DNA of 64,000 nucleotides, from positions 21,088-85,087 of the forward strand of contig JAKSIQ010000004.1 in NCBI GenBank assembly GCA_024398755.1, in the 5' to 3' direction. Below, one piece after another: positions 35,760 to 45,289 of the stretch. The DNA comes from Bacteroidaceae bacterium (lineage in GTDB: Bacteria; Bacteroidota; Bacteroidia; Bacteroidales; Bacteroidaceae). Within the stretch, counting starts at the first letter, position 1. The number at the start of each line of letters is the position of its first letter. Both the position numbers and the translations under genes were made by a program. The notes under the pieces were generated by a model, which saw nothing but the letters and a program-made list of their open reading frames with translations, was not told where the DNA came from and did not search any database.

Positions 35760-37061
35760 ATGAAGACATTCCGATTATTTCTAACGATAACGCTGGGGCT
35801 GGTCAGCCTCAGCGTTTCGTCTCAAAATATAATAGAGTCCAGCGGCAAGTTCGCTCCTCATTGGGATTGGCAACTTGGTTTTGGTGCCCAATATACGCTT
35901 GGTGAACTTTCATTTGAGGATCTCCTGTCTCCTAATGCCCAGGTAGGAGCAGGTTTCTGGTTCAGCCCGGTATTTGGGGTGCGCGGAACTGTAAATGCCT
36001 GGCAAAGCAAGGCTGGCATCAAGGAACAAGATGCGCATGAACAGTGGAGCTGGTATTACGTTGCACCTCAGGTCGATGCCACTCTGAATCTTTCAAATCT
36101 TCTTTTGGGATTCAATTCAACACGTAAGGTCGAATGGCTTGCTTTTGGAGGTCTTGGTGCAAACATTGCCTTTGAAAATACCCAGGCCTCTGAGGCTATG
36201 GACAGACTTTATTCAAGTGATGGCATTTATGCTTACATGAATGATGCTCATAAACAGCAGAATTTGGATATGGTATGGACAGGGACTAAGGCATTTGCAG
36301 TAATACGTGTAGGTACTGCAATCGATTTCCGATGTTCAGAACATGTAGCTATAGGCATTGAGGCTCAGGCAAACACCCTTTCCGATTCCTATAATTCAAA
36401 GGGCGTTTCAAACACAGATTGGTACTTTAATACACTTGCTGGCATTAAATTCAGTTTCGGTTCAAGTCGCAAGCGTTCGGACAACCATAATGCGTCAAGT
36501 CTTTTGTCGGCAGGCGAATTGAATGAGAGACCATTTTCCGATAATATTCAAACTGAAGATGCTGTTTCACAATACGAGGTTTCCCGTGAGTTGGTTCATG
36601 ATACAGTATTTATAGAAAAGCCCGTTGAGGTTGTGGTTGAAAAACCTGTAGAGGTTGTGGTTGAAAAGCCGGTAGAGGTTGTTGTCGAAAAACCTGTAGA
36701 AGTTGTGAAAATTGTTGATGGAGGTCACAGCAATGTTTCCTTTGTTCGCAATATATTCTTCACAATCAATATGGAGATGAAACCTTCCGAACTGAAGAAA
36801 GTTGGTGAGATAGCCAGTTTCATGGCCGCAAACCCGGCAACAAAAGTGCATATGGTCGGTTATGCCGATGGCAAGACAGGTTCTATTCTTGGCAATAAGA
36901 AAATGTCTGAAAGAAGAGTGCGTTATATTTCGCAGAAATTGGTTGCTGCGGGTGTGGAAAAGGAGAGAATCTCCACTGAAGCTGTCGGATCAAAGGAACA
37001 GCCATTTGGTGGTGATGAGTATTTCAGGTTGAATCGCGTGGTTATTTGCACTGTTGAATAA
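35760..37061 (+). CDS. OmpA family outer-membrane protein
   Basis: The 433-residue protein has a signal peptide (about 1-22), then an N-terminal beta-barrel of alternating aromatic strands (about 30-235). A linker with four copies of EKPVEVVV lies at residues 286-316, and a C-terminal OmpA-like peptidoglycan-binding domain (about 325-433) contains VHMVGYADGKTG, MSERRVRYISQKL and GSKEQPFGGDEYFRLNRVV. It would span the outer membrane and tether it to the cell wall. It follows the coiled-coil lipoprotein gene by 9 bases. Confidence 0.9.
   Translation: MKTFRLFLTITLGLVSLSVSSQNIIESSGKFAPHWDWQLGFGAQYTLGELSFEDLLSPNAQVGAGFWFSPVFGVRGTVNAWQSKAGIKEQDAHEQWSWYYVAPQVDATLNLSNLLLGFNSTRKVEWLAFGGLGANIAFENTQASEAMDRLYSSDGIYAYMNDAHKQQNLDMVWTGTKAFAVIRVGTAIDFRCSEHVAIGIEAQANTLSDSYNSKGVSNTDWYFNTLAGIKFSFGSSRKRSDNHNASSLLSAGELNERPFSDNIQTEDAVSQYEVSRELVHDTVFIEKPVEVVVEKPVEVVVEKPVEVVVEKPVEVVKIVDGGHSNVSFVRNIFFTINMEMKPSELKKVGEIASFMAANPATKVHMVGYADGKTGSILGNKKMSERRVRYISQKLVAAGVEKERISTEAVGSKEQPFGGDEYFRLNRVVICTVE
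36615..36707 (+). repeat. 24-bp degenerate tandem repeats encoding EKPVEVVV
   Basis: Four in-frame copies of a 24-base unit (GAAAARCCNGTWGARGTTGTGGTT-like, shown here by its translation EKPVEVVV) form a Pro/Val/charged linker between the barrel and the OmpA domain. The copies differ at third codon positions, so they are older than the 33-bp duplication upstream. Confidence 0.85.
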
Positions 37062-37130
37062 TTCAGTTTATAACAATGTAAGACGTCTGTTTTCAAAGTA
37101 ATGAAATCTTCCTTTTCATGTTACATGACG

Positions 37131-38315
37131 ATGCTTAAAAAGAATCTGTTTTTTCTGGCAATTCTCTGTGCCTGTCTGGTGAGTCATGCCCAGGGATTTG
37201 TTCCTGATGGCTATTATAGAATGCAGAATTATGGCACAGGACGTTATGTCAGGGTGGTGGATAATCGTGGTTCCGTTGATATAAGAAGGACACAAGCTGA
37301 TCTCGCCGCTCTGGTTACAAGATTGAAGTTTGAAAATGTGGTGAATGACCCTGCATCGGTCATGTATATCAAGTATCTGAATTCAACGGATACATTATAT
37401 ATGCCAAATACTACCCCTAAAAAGATAAAGGAAATCAGCCAGTTGTATAATATATATGCACAGGGCACCGATGTGGTTACCATTATCGGATTTGGCGTAA
37501 GGGTCAAGAAGTCTACAAACGGATACCATGCATTCCAGGAACAGTCTGGAATGCGGGCTTACATCAACGATACCCCGTTGTATGATGAAATTGATGGCTA
37601 TGTGATGCAAAATGACGCATCTTTGAGGGAATGGTCTGTATGTGCAATAGATCCTTCCGATAATAATTCATATTTTGGTATTGTACCTAATGTGTCTGTC
37701 GGTGGAAAGCATTATTATCCTTTTTACATGGGGTTCCCGTTTTCATTTCATTCAAATGGAATGAAAGCCTATTACGTAAAACGGATTGATAAAGACAATG
37801 GCATTTGTGTCATTGCTGAAATTTCCGGCATCGTACCCGCTTTAACTCCTGTTATAATAGAGTGCAGCGGGTTGGAATCTTCTGGGAATAGGTTGGCCTT
37901 GGAAAAACCGGGTTCAGGCACTGCTGTTTCCGGCAACATGCTCTTTGGCGCCATGTTTAAGAATGATTACAAACAAGCAACAGGGCATAGGAACAGAGTG
38001 GATTATGATTCTTCAACAATGAGAATACTCGGGGTTACTGATAAGGGTAAACTAGGCTTCATTACAGCTCCCGCCGGGTATGATGCCATTGATGCCAATA
38101 GTGCGTATCTGAAGGCCACATATCTGCCAGCCCAACTTGAATTGATGACCGAGTCGGAATATGAACAGTTCATGTCGGTCGATGCTCCCAAGTCTGATGT
38201 CTTGATTACGGCATGGACACTTGATGGTACACCTCGTCAAGTCAAATCTCTTGATGAGCTTCCACGCGGGCTTTATATTGTTGACGGACATAAATATATT
38301 GTCCGGTCAGAATGA
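37131..38315 (+). CDS. Secreted protein of unknown function with a sorting-domain-like C-terminus
   Basis: The protein (394 residues from the ATG at 37131; ATGs at 37101 and 37125 are alternatives) has a signal peptide (MLKKNLFFLAILCACLVSHAQG). It then opens with FVPDGYYRMQNYGTGRYVRVVD, a beta-trefoil or ricin-like opening seen in secreted Bacteroidales proteins. I do not recognise the middle. The C-terminus (TAWTLDGTPRQV, LDELPRGLYIVDGHKYIV) follows the pattern of short type A sorting tails of type IX secretion cargo. It lies 69 bases after the OmpA-type gene on the same strand. Confidence 0.75.
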   Translation: MLKKNLFFLAILCACLVSHAQGFVPDGYYRMQNYGTGRYVRVVDNRGSVDIRRTQADLAALVTRLKFENVVNDPASVMYIKYLNSTDTLYMPNTTPKKIKEISQLYNIYAQGTDVVTIIGFGVRVKKSTNGYHAFQEQSGMRAYINDTPLYDEIDGYVMQNDASLREWSVCAIDPSDNNSYFGIVPNVSVGGKHYYPFYMGFPFSFHSNGMKAYYVKRIDKDNGICVIAEISGIVPALTPVIIECSGLESSGNRLALEKPGSGTAVSGNMLFGAMFKNDYKQATGHRNRVDYDSSTMRILGVTDKGKLGFITAPAGYDAIDANSAYLKATYLPAQLELMTESEYEQFMSVDAPKSDVLITAWTLDGTPRQVKSLDELPRGLYIVDGHKYIVRSE

Positions 38316-38338
38316 TACCGGTCCTGTTGTTGGACGGG

Positions 38339-39313
38339 TTAGAACAGCAGTCTTGAAATTCCGACTTTGATTACGGGGAATACAGGCAGCCTGTTGCTCA
38401 TGTCAATATATGATTTGACCTGCCCGTTCAAGTTGGTAAGATCATGGGCTATGTCAACTCCTTCGTGGGTAATGACATTCGGGGTCCCGCCCCAGAATAA
38501 TACGCCCAAATCGACAGACAGATTGTACATGCCGTTGCCTTTGATGAGCGGACCTTCGTATCCGACCCCAATGTAGGGCTTTATCTTGTTCGTGGTCATT
38601 CGGGCACTTATGGTACAGTTTTCGTCCGGAATCATGATATATGGGTTGCCTCCATCAATTGAGTCTCCAATAAACATACCCATTTTGCCCAAATCGACGA
38701 ATTTCAGGTATAACTGCTCTGTAAGATATGGTTGCAAATGAATGCTCCCAATATCAATTGTTATCCATGGTTCGTCTTCCAAGTATGATCTCAACGCACG
38801 CTCGTACAGGCTGTTGTACATGTTGACCGATACAAGTGCCGGGGAATCATAACTGGCGTTGATGGTTCTTCCTATGGTCTTTGAGAAACTCCAGTAGACG
38901 CCGGCGCTTATTTTCCAGTTTCTGTTTCCATTGAAAGGGTGAAAGTCCGCAATCAGGTTGAAATTGTGGAATGAAGGTTCGGACTTCATGTCAACGTAGC
39001 GGTCGAATGTTATTCCGGTAATTTCCTCCAGCTTGCCTGTTATGTTTTTAAATGACTCTTCCTGCAGCTTCTCATCTTCCTGGTTGGCTGCAGTGGTCAT
39101 TGTAAAAGATATGGTTTTTGTGAAATGAGGCATGAAATCGAATCCGCATCTGATGTCAAGCCAGTCATTGACTCCCTTTTCAATGCCAAGTCCGATGCCG
39201 GTGCTCCCTGTGGATATCGTCGCAAAACAGTTGTCTGTCCTAGCCTGCATCTGTGTTGTCGCAGTAATGATGGCAAATAAGCACGCTATGGCCTTTTTGA
39301 ATTCTGATACCAT
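38339..39313 (-). CDS. Putative outer-membrane beta-barrel protein of unknown function
   Basis: The 324-residue protein has a signal peptide (MVSEFKKAIACLFAIITATTQMQA) and an alternating polar/aromatic pattern with GLGIEKGVNDWLDIRCGFDF, a pattern of paired strands typical of porin-like barrels. It ends ...VIKVGISRLLF with a terminal Phe, the usual outer-membrane insertion signal. I cannot name the family. It is convergent with the secreted-protein gene and divergent from porT. Confidence 0.75.
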   Translation of the reverse strand: MVSEFKKAIACLFAIITATTQMQARTDNCFATISTGSTGIGLGIEKGVNDWLDIRCGFDFMPHFTKTISFTMTTAANQEDEKLQEESFKNITGKLEEITGITFDRYVDMKSEPSFHNFNLIADFHPFNGNRNWKISAGVYWSFSKTIGRTINASYDSPALVSVNMYNSLYERALRSYLEDEPWITIDIGSIHLQPYLTEQLYLKFVDLGKMGMFIGDSIDGGNPYIMIPDENCTISARMTTNKIKPYIGVGYEGPLIKGNGMYNLSVDLGVLFWGGTPNVITHEGVDIAHDLTNLNGQVKSYIDMSNRLPVFPVIKVGISRLLF

Positions 39314-39341
39314 GGTTGTGTATTAGTGTGATTTGCATCTG

Positions 39342-39373
39342 CAAAAATAAGTCATTCAATGCTATCATGCAAT
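39342..39373 (-). promoter_or_regulatory. Promoter of the outer-membrane barrel gene
   Basis: On the minus strand TATTTTTG (39342-39349) is preceded, after a 20-base spacer, by ATTG (39370-39373), close to the TTTG -33 consensus. It is 28 bases upstream of the start codon. Confidence 0.6.
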
Positions 39374-39404
39374 AATGATTCTGTTTCTGCGTTATTTAGA
39401 CAGT

Positions 39405-40142
39405 ATGGTGACCGCTATTATACTGAAAGACGTAAGGCGTGTGATGCTTGCACTGGCACTGTTGTCATTGTCATTGCCCGCATGCCCGCAAAACCGCAAG
39501 ATACAGAACCGGCCTTTTCTTGATGACCGCGTCTGGCATTACGGTTTCCTTCTAGGTGTGAATCTGCAGGATATCGAGTTGGAAAACAACGGCCTGCCAT
39601 ATATGGATGAACAGGGAATGGAGTATTGGTATTCAACGGTGCCTGAATATACTCCCGGCCTCAGCGTCGGAATTCTTGGTGAGTACAAACTGTCAGACAA
39701 CATGTCACTGAGGATGATTCCGACAATGCATTTTGGCGACAAAAAACTGGTGTTCTGTGAACAGGAAAGCGGCAGCCGTACTGAACAGTATCTTAAATCG
39801 ACTTTGTTGTCAATTCCGTTTGACTTGAAGGTCGCTCCATTGAGATTCAACAACAACAGGCCATATTTTGTGGCAGGCCTCGCTCCGACGTTTGATCTGA
39901 CCCGGTCCAAAGGAGACACGTTCCTGCTGAAAGGTAGGGATTGTCTGTTTGAAATAGGAATGGGGTGTGACCTGTATTACCAGTATTTCAAACTCATACC
40001 TGAACTCAAGTTCTGCTTCGGATTATATGATATCCACGAAAAATCAAGAACGGATTTGAGGGATTTGTCTCTTCTGAAATACTCGAATTCTATTGATAGG
40101 GCTTATAGCCGTATGATAGTCCTGTCATTATATTTTGAGTGA
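39405..40142 (+). CDS. porT: Type IX secretion protein PorT family
   Basis: The 245-residue protein (from ATG 39405) has a signal segment ([19 protein letters not shown]). It then has the PorT/SprT pattern [28 protein letters not shown], followed by [28 protein letters not shown] and an eight-strand barrel ending MIVLSLYFE. PorT is an outer-membrane barrel protein required for T9SS secretion. Start choice is uncertain: ATGs at 39375, 39405 and 39444 are in frame, and 39405 keeps a charged n-region before the hydrophobic stretch. It is upstream of rplS, which has its own promoter. Confidence 0.82.
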   Translation: MVTAIILKDVRRVMLALALLSLSLPACPQNRKIQNRPFLDDRVWHYGFLLGVNLQDIELENNGLPYMDEQGMEYWYSTVPEYTPGLSVGILGEYKLSDNMSLRMIPTMHFGDKKLVFCEQESGSRTEQYLKSTLLSIPFDLKVAPLRFNNNRPYFVAGLAPTFDLTRSKGDTFLLKGRDCLFEIGMGCDLYYQYFKLIPELKFCFGLYDIHEKSRTDLRDLSLLKYSNSIDRAYSRMIVLSLYFE

Positions 40143-40147
40143 AAATA

Positions 40148-40178
40148 TTTGCCCTTCAATATTTAATTGCTATCTTTG
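40148..40178 (+). promoter_or_regulatory. Promoter of rplS
   Basis: TTTG (40148-40151), a 19-base spacer and TATCTTTG (40171-40178) form a complete promoter 82 bases before rplS. The leader of about 75 bases may hold a regulatory structure, but I could not define one. Confidence 0.75.
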
Positions 40179-40260
40179 CGCCGCTTTGTCGCGATCGCTG
40201 TCAAGGAAGAGTAACTTGGTATGTCGCGTACGGCATGAATCACTTTTACATTTTATTGAA

Positions 40261-40620
40261 ATGGATTTAATCAAGATTGCTGAACAGGCATTTGCCACAG
40301 GCAATGAAGGCAAGTTCCCTGCATTCAAATCAGGAGACACAGTGACAGTAGCTTATCGTATCATTGAAGGTAACAAGGAACGTATCCAGCTGTATCGCGG
40401 CGTTGTTATCAAAATCTGCGGTCATGGCGACAATCGTCGTTTCACAGTCCGCAAAATGTCTGGTACCGTTGGCGTTGAGCGTATCTTCCCCATCAGCTCA
40501 CCTGCAATTGACAGCATTGAGGTCAACAAGATAGGTAAGGTTCGTCGTGCCAAACTCTATTATCTTCGTGAGCTTACCGGCAAAAAGGCCCGTATCCGCG
40601 AAAAAAGAGCAAACGGCTGA
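40261..40620 (+). CDS. rplS: 50S ribosomal protein L19
   Basis: A 119-residue L19 with [49 protein letters not shown] and [19 protein letters not shown]. It sits at the 30S/50S interface. The ATG at 40261 is the family start. It is monocistronic with a strong terminator. Confidence 0.96.
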   Translation: MDLIKIAEQAFATGNEGKFPAFKSGDTVTVAYRIIEGNKERIQLYRGVVIKICGHGDNRRFTVRKMSGTVGVERIFPISSPAIDSIEVNKIGKVRRAKLYYLRELTGKKARIREKRANG

Positions 40621-40643
40621 TACCGGAACTGCAAACATCATTC

Positions 40644-40674
40644 AAACGGCAAACTTTCGGTTTGCCGTTTTTTT
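40644..40674 (+). terminator. Intrinsic terminator after rplS
   Basis: An 11-bp stem (40644-40654 and 40660-40670) with loop TTTCG followed by seven T residues, 23 bases past the rplS stop. Confidence 0.92.
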
Positions 40675-40698
40675 GTTTATGCCAGATTTTTGCCCTAT

Positions 40699-42366
40699 AT
40701 GAAAAAGGTATTGCTAGGTGTTGTGGCTCTTCTGTCCGGCATGATGCCTTTGCATGTGTCGGCCCAGGATGATTATCAGTTTGATGACGATCCGTTCCTG
40801 ATGCAGCAAGGTGGCGTGAATTCTATCCGTCCCCGACAAAATAGCGGGTGGCGACCCTCTCAGTATGCCAGCCAGGAGGCTCTTATCAAAACAATGACTG
40901 CGCAACAGATAAAACGCAGTCTGAAATACCGTCTCGAAACTGTGGCTACGGCTTCTGATGGCGCTAATGCGCCTTTCTGGCTTTCATCCAACAGACAGGG
41001 GCTTGTGTCTGTGTCGAACGGAATGGCATATGCCCGTTATGGGATGTTTGGACAGATGATTCTTCCAAATACTTTCAGTGTCAGGTATGGAATGGATCTG
41101 GGCATCGGTAGCGGGCTGGAAGATGACTGGTTCGTTCAGCAGATGTATCTTGATTTCGGGTATAAATGCTGGAATTTTTCAATCGGGATGAAGGAACGCC
41201 CCGGAACGCTTGTCAACAACGACCTTAGCAGTGGTGCTCTTGTATGGTCCGGTAACTGTAAACCTGTTCCTCAGGCAAGATTCGGAATGCCTGAATATTA
41301 TAGCTTTGCGTCTCTTAATGGAATTCTGGCTGTCAGATGGGATATGTCTTATGGCTTGTTTACCGATGACGAATGGCGTGGACGTAATCCTGAAAACGGA
41401 TATACCGACCATATACTTTACCATGGAAAGGAATTGTTTCTGAAGATTGGCGACCATGCCCGATTCCCTTTGGAATTGACATTGGGAATTGAGATGAATG
41501 CAATGTTCGGCGGGGTCATGCACAATCGTGGTTTCTGCAGCCGTGATACAATTTTTGACAATTATCGCCTGCCGTCCGATTTGGGCGCGTTTGCAAATAT
41601 AATCGTGCCTTTGAACAAAGCAGGCCAGCAGACTCGGGAAAATGGTAATACCGTTGGAAGCTGGCATGTGTCCCTTGATTGTTTCTTTGATAAAGAATGG
41701 TCCGCCAGAGCCTATTATGAGCATTATTTTGAGGACCATTCCAGTATGCTTGGAATTGAGTACAAAGCCAATTCTGAAGGAGAAAATGGTTTTGTAACTT
41801 ATGGATTCCGACGCAACTGGCTGGACGGCCTATATGGTTTGGAAGTGAATCTGCCTGATGGGTTGTCCGTCAGAAATGTCGTTGTTGAATTCCTTAATAC
41901 ACGAGGACAATGTGGGGCTGTATATAAACCGCAGGATGTTCCGCTTGCAGAAGGAATTGATGGCCGTGACGGTATGTATAACCACGAGGTATATGATTCA
42001 TACAGCCATCATGGATTGGCGGCCGGCTCGCCTGTCCTGCTTTCGCCAGTTTATAATTCTAACGGGAAGCAGCGCTTTTTGAGTAATCGGGTGAATATGC
42101 TCCATCTGGGGATTGATGGGGGAGTGGGAACGCATTTGGATTATAAACTCAAATTGACTGCAACGCGTCACTGGGGTACATATGAAAGGCCGTTTGTGGA
42201 AACCAGGGATATCTGCTCCGGCGAGCTCTCGCTATATTGGCTTGCCGGTGATTCTTATAGTTTGAAGTATGGGATATCTGTCGGTATGGATAGCGATGAC
42301 AGCGGTTGGCTCGGAAATAACAGAGGTGTTATGCTTTCTGTCGTGAAAACATGGAATATTTTATGA
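40699..42366 (+). CDS. Capsule assembly Wzi family outer-membrane protein
   Basis: The 555-residue protein has a signal peptide (MKKVLLGVVALLSGMMPLHVSAQ) and the pattern of the Wzi-like family of Bacteroidetes: LKYRLETVATASDGANAPFWLSSNRQGL, then many beta strands with RYGMFGQMILPN, FSIGMKERPG and LDGLYGLEVNLPDGL. Wzi of E. coli is an 18-strand barrel that anchors capsule; the role in Bacteroidales is assumed by similarity, and no capsule genes are nearby. The ATG at 40699 is preferred over a TTG at 40690. It overlaps the following lipoprotein gene by 4 bases. Confidence 0.82.
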   Translation: MKKVLLGVVALLSGMMPLHVSAQDDYQFDDDPFLMQQGGVNSIRPRQNSGWRPSQYASQEALIKTMTAQQIKRSLKYRLETVATASDGANAPFWLSSNRQGLVSVSNGMAYARYGMFGQMILPNTFSVRYGMDLGIGSGLEDDWFVQQMYLDFGYKCWNFSIGMKERPGTLVNNDLSSGALVWSGNCKPVPQARFGMPEYYSFASLNGILAVRWDMSYGLFTDDEWRGRNPENGYTDHILYHGKELFLKIGDHARFPLELTLGIEMNAMFGGVMHNRGFCSRDTIFDNYRLPSDLGAFANIIVPLNKAGQQTRENGNTVGSWHVSLDCFFDKEWSARAYYEHYFEDHSSMLGIEYKANSEGENGFVTYGFRRNWLDGLYGLEVNLPDGLSVRNVVVEFLNTRGQCGAVYKPQDVPLAEGIDGRDGMYNHEVYDSYSHHGLAAGSPVLLSPVYNSNGKQRFLSNRVNMLHLGIDGGVGTHLDYKLKLTATRHWGTYERPFVETRDICSGELSLYWLAGDSYSLKYGISVGMDSDDSGWLGNNRGVMLSVVKTWNIL

Positions 42367-42791
42367 GAAATGTTGTTTTGCTGATGTTGCTGTCATGTAT
42401 CTTATGCTCATGTGACAAGATGTTCCCAAATGACAGATTGGATTATATGTGGCGTCTTGACGGTATCGAATACACTTCGGGGTATGACCTTGATGGAAAT
42501 GAGTGTGATTATGCGGCTGCGGATTATTGTTGGATGAGTTTGGCAAGGCACCTGTCGACTTTTGAGGGAATGACATACGAAGGCTATTCGCAGACGTTCG
42601 GACAGTTTGTAGAAAGACAAGACAGCATATTCTTTGATTTTTCAATGTTCCCTGATACGACTTTGACTATGGCGGTTATCAGAAACTTTGGAATGGAGAG
42701 TATGCGACCGCATTTTTCTTACCGGCTGCCGCATAGAAACAGACTGGTGCTTAAAGGAGACAGCACAGTCCTGTATTTTTCCAAATGGTAA
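42363..42791 (+). CDS. Small lipoprotein, possibly lipocalin-like
   Basis: The 142-residue protein starts with a lipoprotein signal (MRNVVLLMLLSCILCSC, lipobox ILCSC, second Cys at 17). A short beta-rich domain follows (MWRLDGIEYTSG, DSIFFDFSMFPDTTLTMAVI, NRLVLKGDSTVLYFSKW), which resembles lipocalin-like Bacteroidales lipoproteins, but this is weak. The ATG at 42363 overlaps the Wzi-family stop as ATGA, so the two are probably translated together. Confidence 0.75.
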   Translation: MRNVVLLMLLSCILCSCDKMFPNDRLDYMWRLDGIEYTSGYDLDGNECDYAAADYCWMSLARHLSTFEGMTYEGYSQTFGQFVERQDSIFFDFSMFPDTTLTMAVIRNFGMESMRPHFSYRLPHRNRLVLKGDSTVLYFSKW

Positions 42792-42799
42792 TCTGCCTG

Positions 42800-43453
42800 T
42801 CAGACGGAAAGTCTGCCGTCCAGAATGTGAAGACGTCGGTCTGCAAGGTTTGCCAGTGTTTCATCATGTGTGACAATGACAAATGTCTGGCCGAATTCAT
42901 CTCTCAAATCAAAGAAAAGTTTGTGCAGCTCGTCTCTGTTGTAACTGTCCAGGCTGCCTGATGGCTCATCAGCCAGAATTACATCGGGTTCATTCATCAA
43001 GGCTCTTGCAACTGCAATCCTCTGCTTTTCACCTCCTGACAGTTCGTCCGGTTTGTGGTTGCTACGGTCTGCCAATCCAAGTTTTTCCAAAAGCATGGCC
43101 GCTCTCGATGATGCGTTTGACATGCTACTTCCGTTGATCAGTCCAGGAATCATGATGTTTTCCAGAGCTGTGAATTCCGGAAGCAGCTGGTGAAACTGGA
43201 ATACGAATCCTATGTGGCTGCATCTGAATGATGCAAGATGACGTGCATCCATGCACGTGATATCCACCCCATTGAATATGACTTGTCCGCTCGTCGGATT
43301 GTCAAGCGTGCCCATTATTTGCAATAACGTGGTTTTCCCTGCGCCACTTGGCCCGGTGATGCTTACAATTTCGCCTTTCTCTATACTGAGGCTTATACCT
43401 TTCAGTACTTCAAGTCCGGAAAAGCTTCGTTTTATGTCTTTTAGTTCAATCAT
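42800..43453 (-). CDS. ABC transporter ATP-binding protein, LolD-like
   Basis: The 217-residue ATPase has Walker [11 protein letters not shown]-loop [15 protein letters not shown], signature [15 protein letters not shown], Walker [10 protein letters not shown] and the switch His in VTHD. The MacB/LolD-type wording ([25 protein letters not shown]) suggests the lipoprotein-release or MacB-like exporter class. No permease gene is adjacent. The start at 43453 overlaps the tcdA stop by 4 bases. Confidence 0.85.
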   Translation of the reverse strand: MIELKDIKRSFSGLEVLKGISLSIEKGEIVSITGPSGAGKTTLLQIMGTLDNPTSGQVIFNGVDITCMDARHLASFRCSHIGFVFQFHQLLPEFTALENIMIPGLINGSSMSNASSRAAMLLEKLGLADRSNHKPDELSGGEKQRIAVARALMNEPDVILADEPSGSLDSYNRDELHKLFFDLRDEFGQTFVIVTHDETLANLADRRLHILDGRLSV

Positions 43454-44166
43454 TTTTGCGTCAGTTTCATGACTATATGTCCGGCCATGTGACATCCGAA
43501 TGCCGCTGGTATCCAGCTGACTGTGCCGACAATTGTTTTTCTGCTTCCGTTGTCTGATTCTGCGATGCCATTACGATTCGGTTCCTCATCACTGAACACG
43601 ACATCCAGGCTGTTGGAGATTTTTGCATTGTGAATTCGCTTCCTTACCGCTTTCGCCAGGCCGTCATGGTGCGTTCCCGCCAATTTGTCAATGTGTATCT
43701 TTGATATGTCAGTTCTTGCTCCGGCCCCCATACTGCTGATTATGGGAATTCCAAATTCAAAAGCCTTTTCTATCAGACGACACTTGACGCCGACACTGTC
43801 AATGGCATCGGCAATATAGTCGAAATGTGTTGCGGATAAGATGGGCTCTATGTCAGAATCTGTTATGAATCTGTTTATTGCAGTGACTTCAATCCTCGGA
43901 TTGACTGCAAGAAGGCGTTTTTTCATGGCGTTGACTTTTTCCATGCCGACGGTGTCTGCTGTGGCTGCAATCTGACGGTTCATGTTGCTTTCATCCACTC
44001 TGTCGCCGTCTATTATTGTCATGTGCCCAATCCCTGCCCGCGCCAGCATTTCTGCCACATGTCCTCCAACGCCTCCGGTTCCGACGCAAAGGACATTCGC
44101 ACCATTCAGCTTTTCAACGGCTTCGTGGCCCAATAAAAGTTCTGTTCTGCAATTTGCATTCGCCAT
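43450..44166 (-). CDS. tcdA: tRNA threonylcarbamoyladenosine dehydratase
   Basis: A 238-residue E1-like (ThiF/MoeB superfamily) enzyme. It has the Rossmann motif [32 protein letters not shown] with the conserved Arg, and [16 protein letters not shown], followed by [16 protein letters not shown] and a C-terminal [12 protein letters not shown]. TcdA/CsdL cyclises t6A37 in tRNA to ct6A using ATP. It overlaps the ABC ATPase gene by 4 bases, forming a two-gene minus-strand operon. Confidence 0.9.
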   Translation of the reverse strand: MANANCRTELLLGHEAVEKLNGANVLCVGTGGVGGHVAEMLARAGIGHMTIIDGDRVDESNMNRQIAATADTVGMEKVNAMKKRLLAVNPRIEVTAINRFITDSDIEPILSATHFDYIADAIDSVGVKCRLIEKAFEFGIPIISSMGAGARTDISKIHIDKLAGTHHDGLAKAVRKRIHNAKISNSLDVVFSDEEPNRNGIAESDNGSRKTIVGTVSWIPAAFGCHMAGHIVMKLTQK

Positions 44167-44182
44167 TTTGTATCAGCGGATT

Positions 44183-44217
44183 GAAAAATATGCCGTGCGG
44201 CATCAATTCAATGCAAA
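44183..44217 (-). promoter_or_regulatory. Candidate promoter of tcdA
   Basis: On the minus strand TATTTTTC (44183-44190), one base off the -7 consensus, has TTTG (44214-44217) 23 bases upstream. Confidence 0.4.
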
Positions 44218-44225
44218 GTAAACAC

Positions 44226-44233
44226 TACTTTTG
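44226..44233 (+). promoter_or_regulatory. -7 element upstream of asd
   Basis: TACTTTTG matches TAnnTTTG, 33 bases before the asd ATG; no clear -33 partner. Confidence 0.45.
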
Positions 44234-44266
44234 CATTCCAAAAAGCAAATATACACAAACTTAATT

Positions 44267-45277
44267 ATGCGAGTAGCTATAGTAGGCGCAAGTGGAGCAG
44301 TGGGACAGGAGTTCCTGCGTGTTCTGGAACAGAGAAAATTTCCTCTTGACGAGTTGGTACTTTTCGGGTCATCCCGCAGTGCAGGTTCATTTTATACCTT
44401 CAATGGCAAACAGTTGCAGGTGAAGTTGCTTCAGCACAATGACGATTTCAAGGATATTGACATAGCTTTTGTATCGGCAGGAGGAAGCACTTCTGAAGAA
44501 TATGCTGAAACCATAACCAAACACGGTTGTATTATGATAGACAACTCTAGCGCATTCAGAATGGATCCGCAGGTTCCGTTGGTTGTGCCTGAGGTTAATC
44601 CTGAAGATGCGTTAGTCCGTCCGAAAGGCATTATCGCTAACCCCAACTGCTCGACCATCATGATGATTGTGGCATTGAAGGCTCTGAATGATATTTCGCC
44701 TGTAAAGAAAGTCCAGGTTTCAACTTATCAGGCAGCAAGCGGTGCTGGTGCTGCAGCAATGGCTGAACTTTACGAACAGTATCGTCAGGTGCTGGCCGGC
44801 GATCCTGTAAAGGTTGAAAAGTTTGCGTATCAGTTGGCTTTCAACCTCATACCTCACATTGACGTTTTTAAGGAAAGCGGATATACCAAGGAAGAGGAGA
44901 AGATGTTCTATGAAACCAGAAAGATGTTTCATAATGATATTGAGTGCAGCGCCACATGTGTACGCGTGCCTGCCCTGCGTTGTCATAGTGAAGCTATCTG
45001 GGCTGAAACGGAATCTCCTGTATCTGTTGAAGATTTTCGCAATGCAATCCAGAATGGTGACGGCCTTGTGCTGATGGATGATTCAAGCAAAAAGGAATAT
45101 CCGATGCCGTTGTTCCTGTCAGGTACTGATCCTGTCTATGTGGGTCGTATCCGCAAAGATATAGCCAATCCGAATGTTATGGTTTTCTGGGTTGTCGGTG
45201 ATCAGATACGTAAAGGTGCTGCACTGAATGCCGTTCAGATAGCTGAGTATCTTATCAAGCAGAAGGTTGTGAAGTAA
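44267..45277 (+). CDS. asd: Aspartate-semialdehyde dehydrogenase
   Basis: A 336-residue NADPH-dependent enzyme reducing aspartyl phosphate to aspartate semialdehyde for lysine/DAP, threonine and methionine synthesis. It has [18 protein letters not shown] at the N-terminus, the catalytic Cys in ANPNCST and the second-domain segments [13 protein letters not shown] and [12 protein letters not shown]. The ATG at 44267 is the family start. It supplies the pathway that ddh (10.1 kb) completes. A DUF3467 gene follows 12 bases later. Confidence 0.96.
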   Translation: MRVAIVGASGAVGQEFLRVLEQRKFPLDELVLFGSSRSAGSFYTFNGKQLQVKLLQHNDDFKDIDIAFVSAGGSTSEEYAETITKHGCIMIDNSSAFRMDPQVPLVVPEVNPEDALVRPKGIIANPNCSTIMMIVALKALNDISPVKKVQVSTYQAASGAGAAAMAELYEQYRQVLAGDPVKVEKFAYQLAFNLIPHIDVFKESGYTKEEEKMFYETRKMFHNDIECSATCVRVPALRCHSEAIWAETESPVSVEDFRNAIQNGDGLVLMDDSSKKEYPMPLFLSGTDPVYVGRIRKDIANPNVMVFWVVGDQIRKGAALNAVQIAEYLIKQKVVK

Positions 45278-45289
45278 TACCTGCGTCCT

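Noticed and set aside
39375-39404. Longer porT start at 39375
   Set aside because: It would add residues ahead of a second hydrophobic segment and extend into the divergent promoter area; the ATG at 39405 gives a more normal signal peptide, though the choice is not certain.
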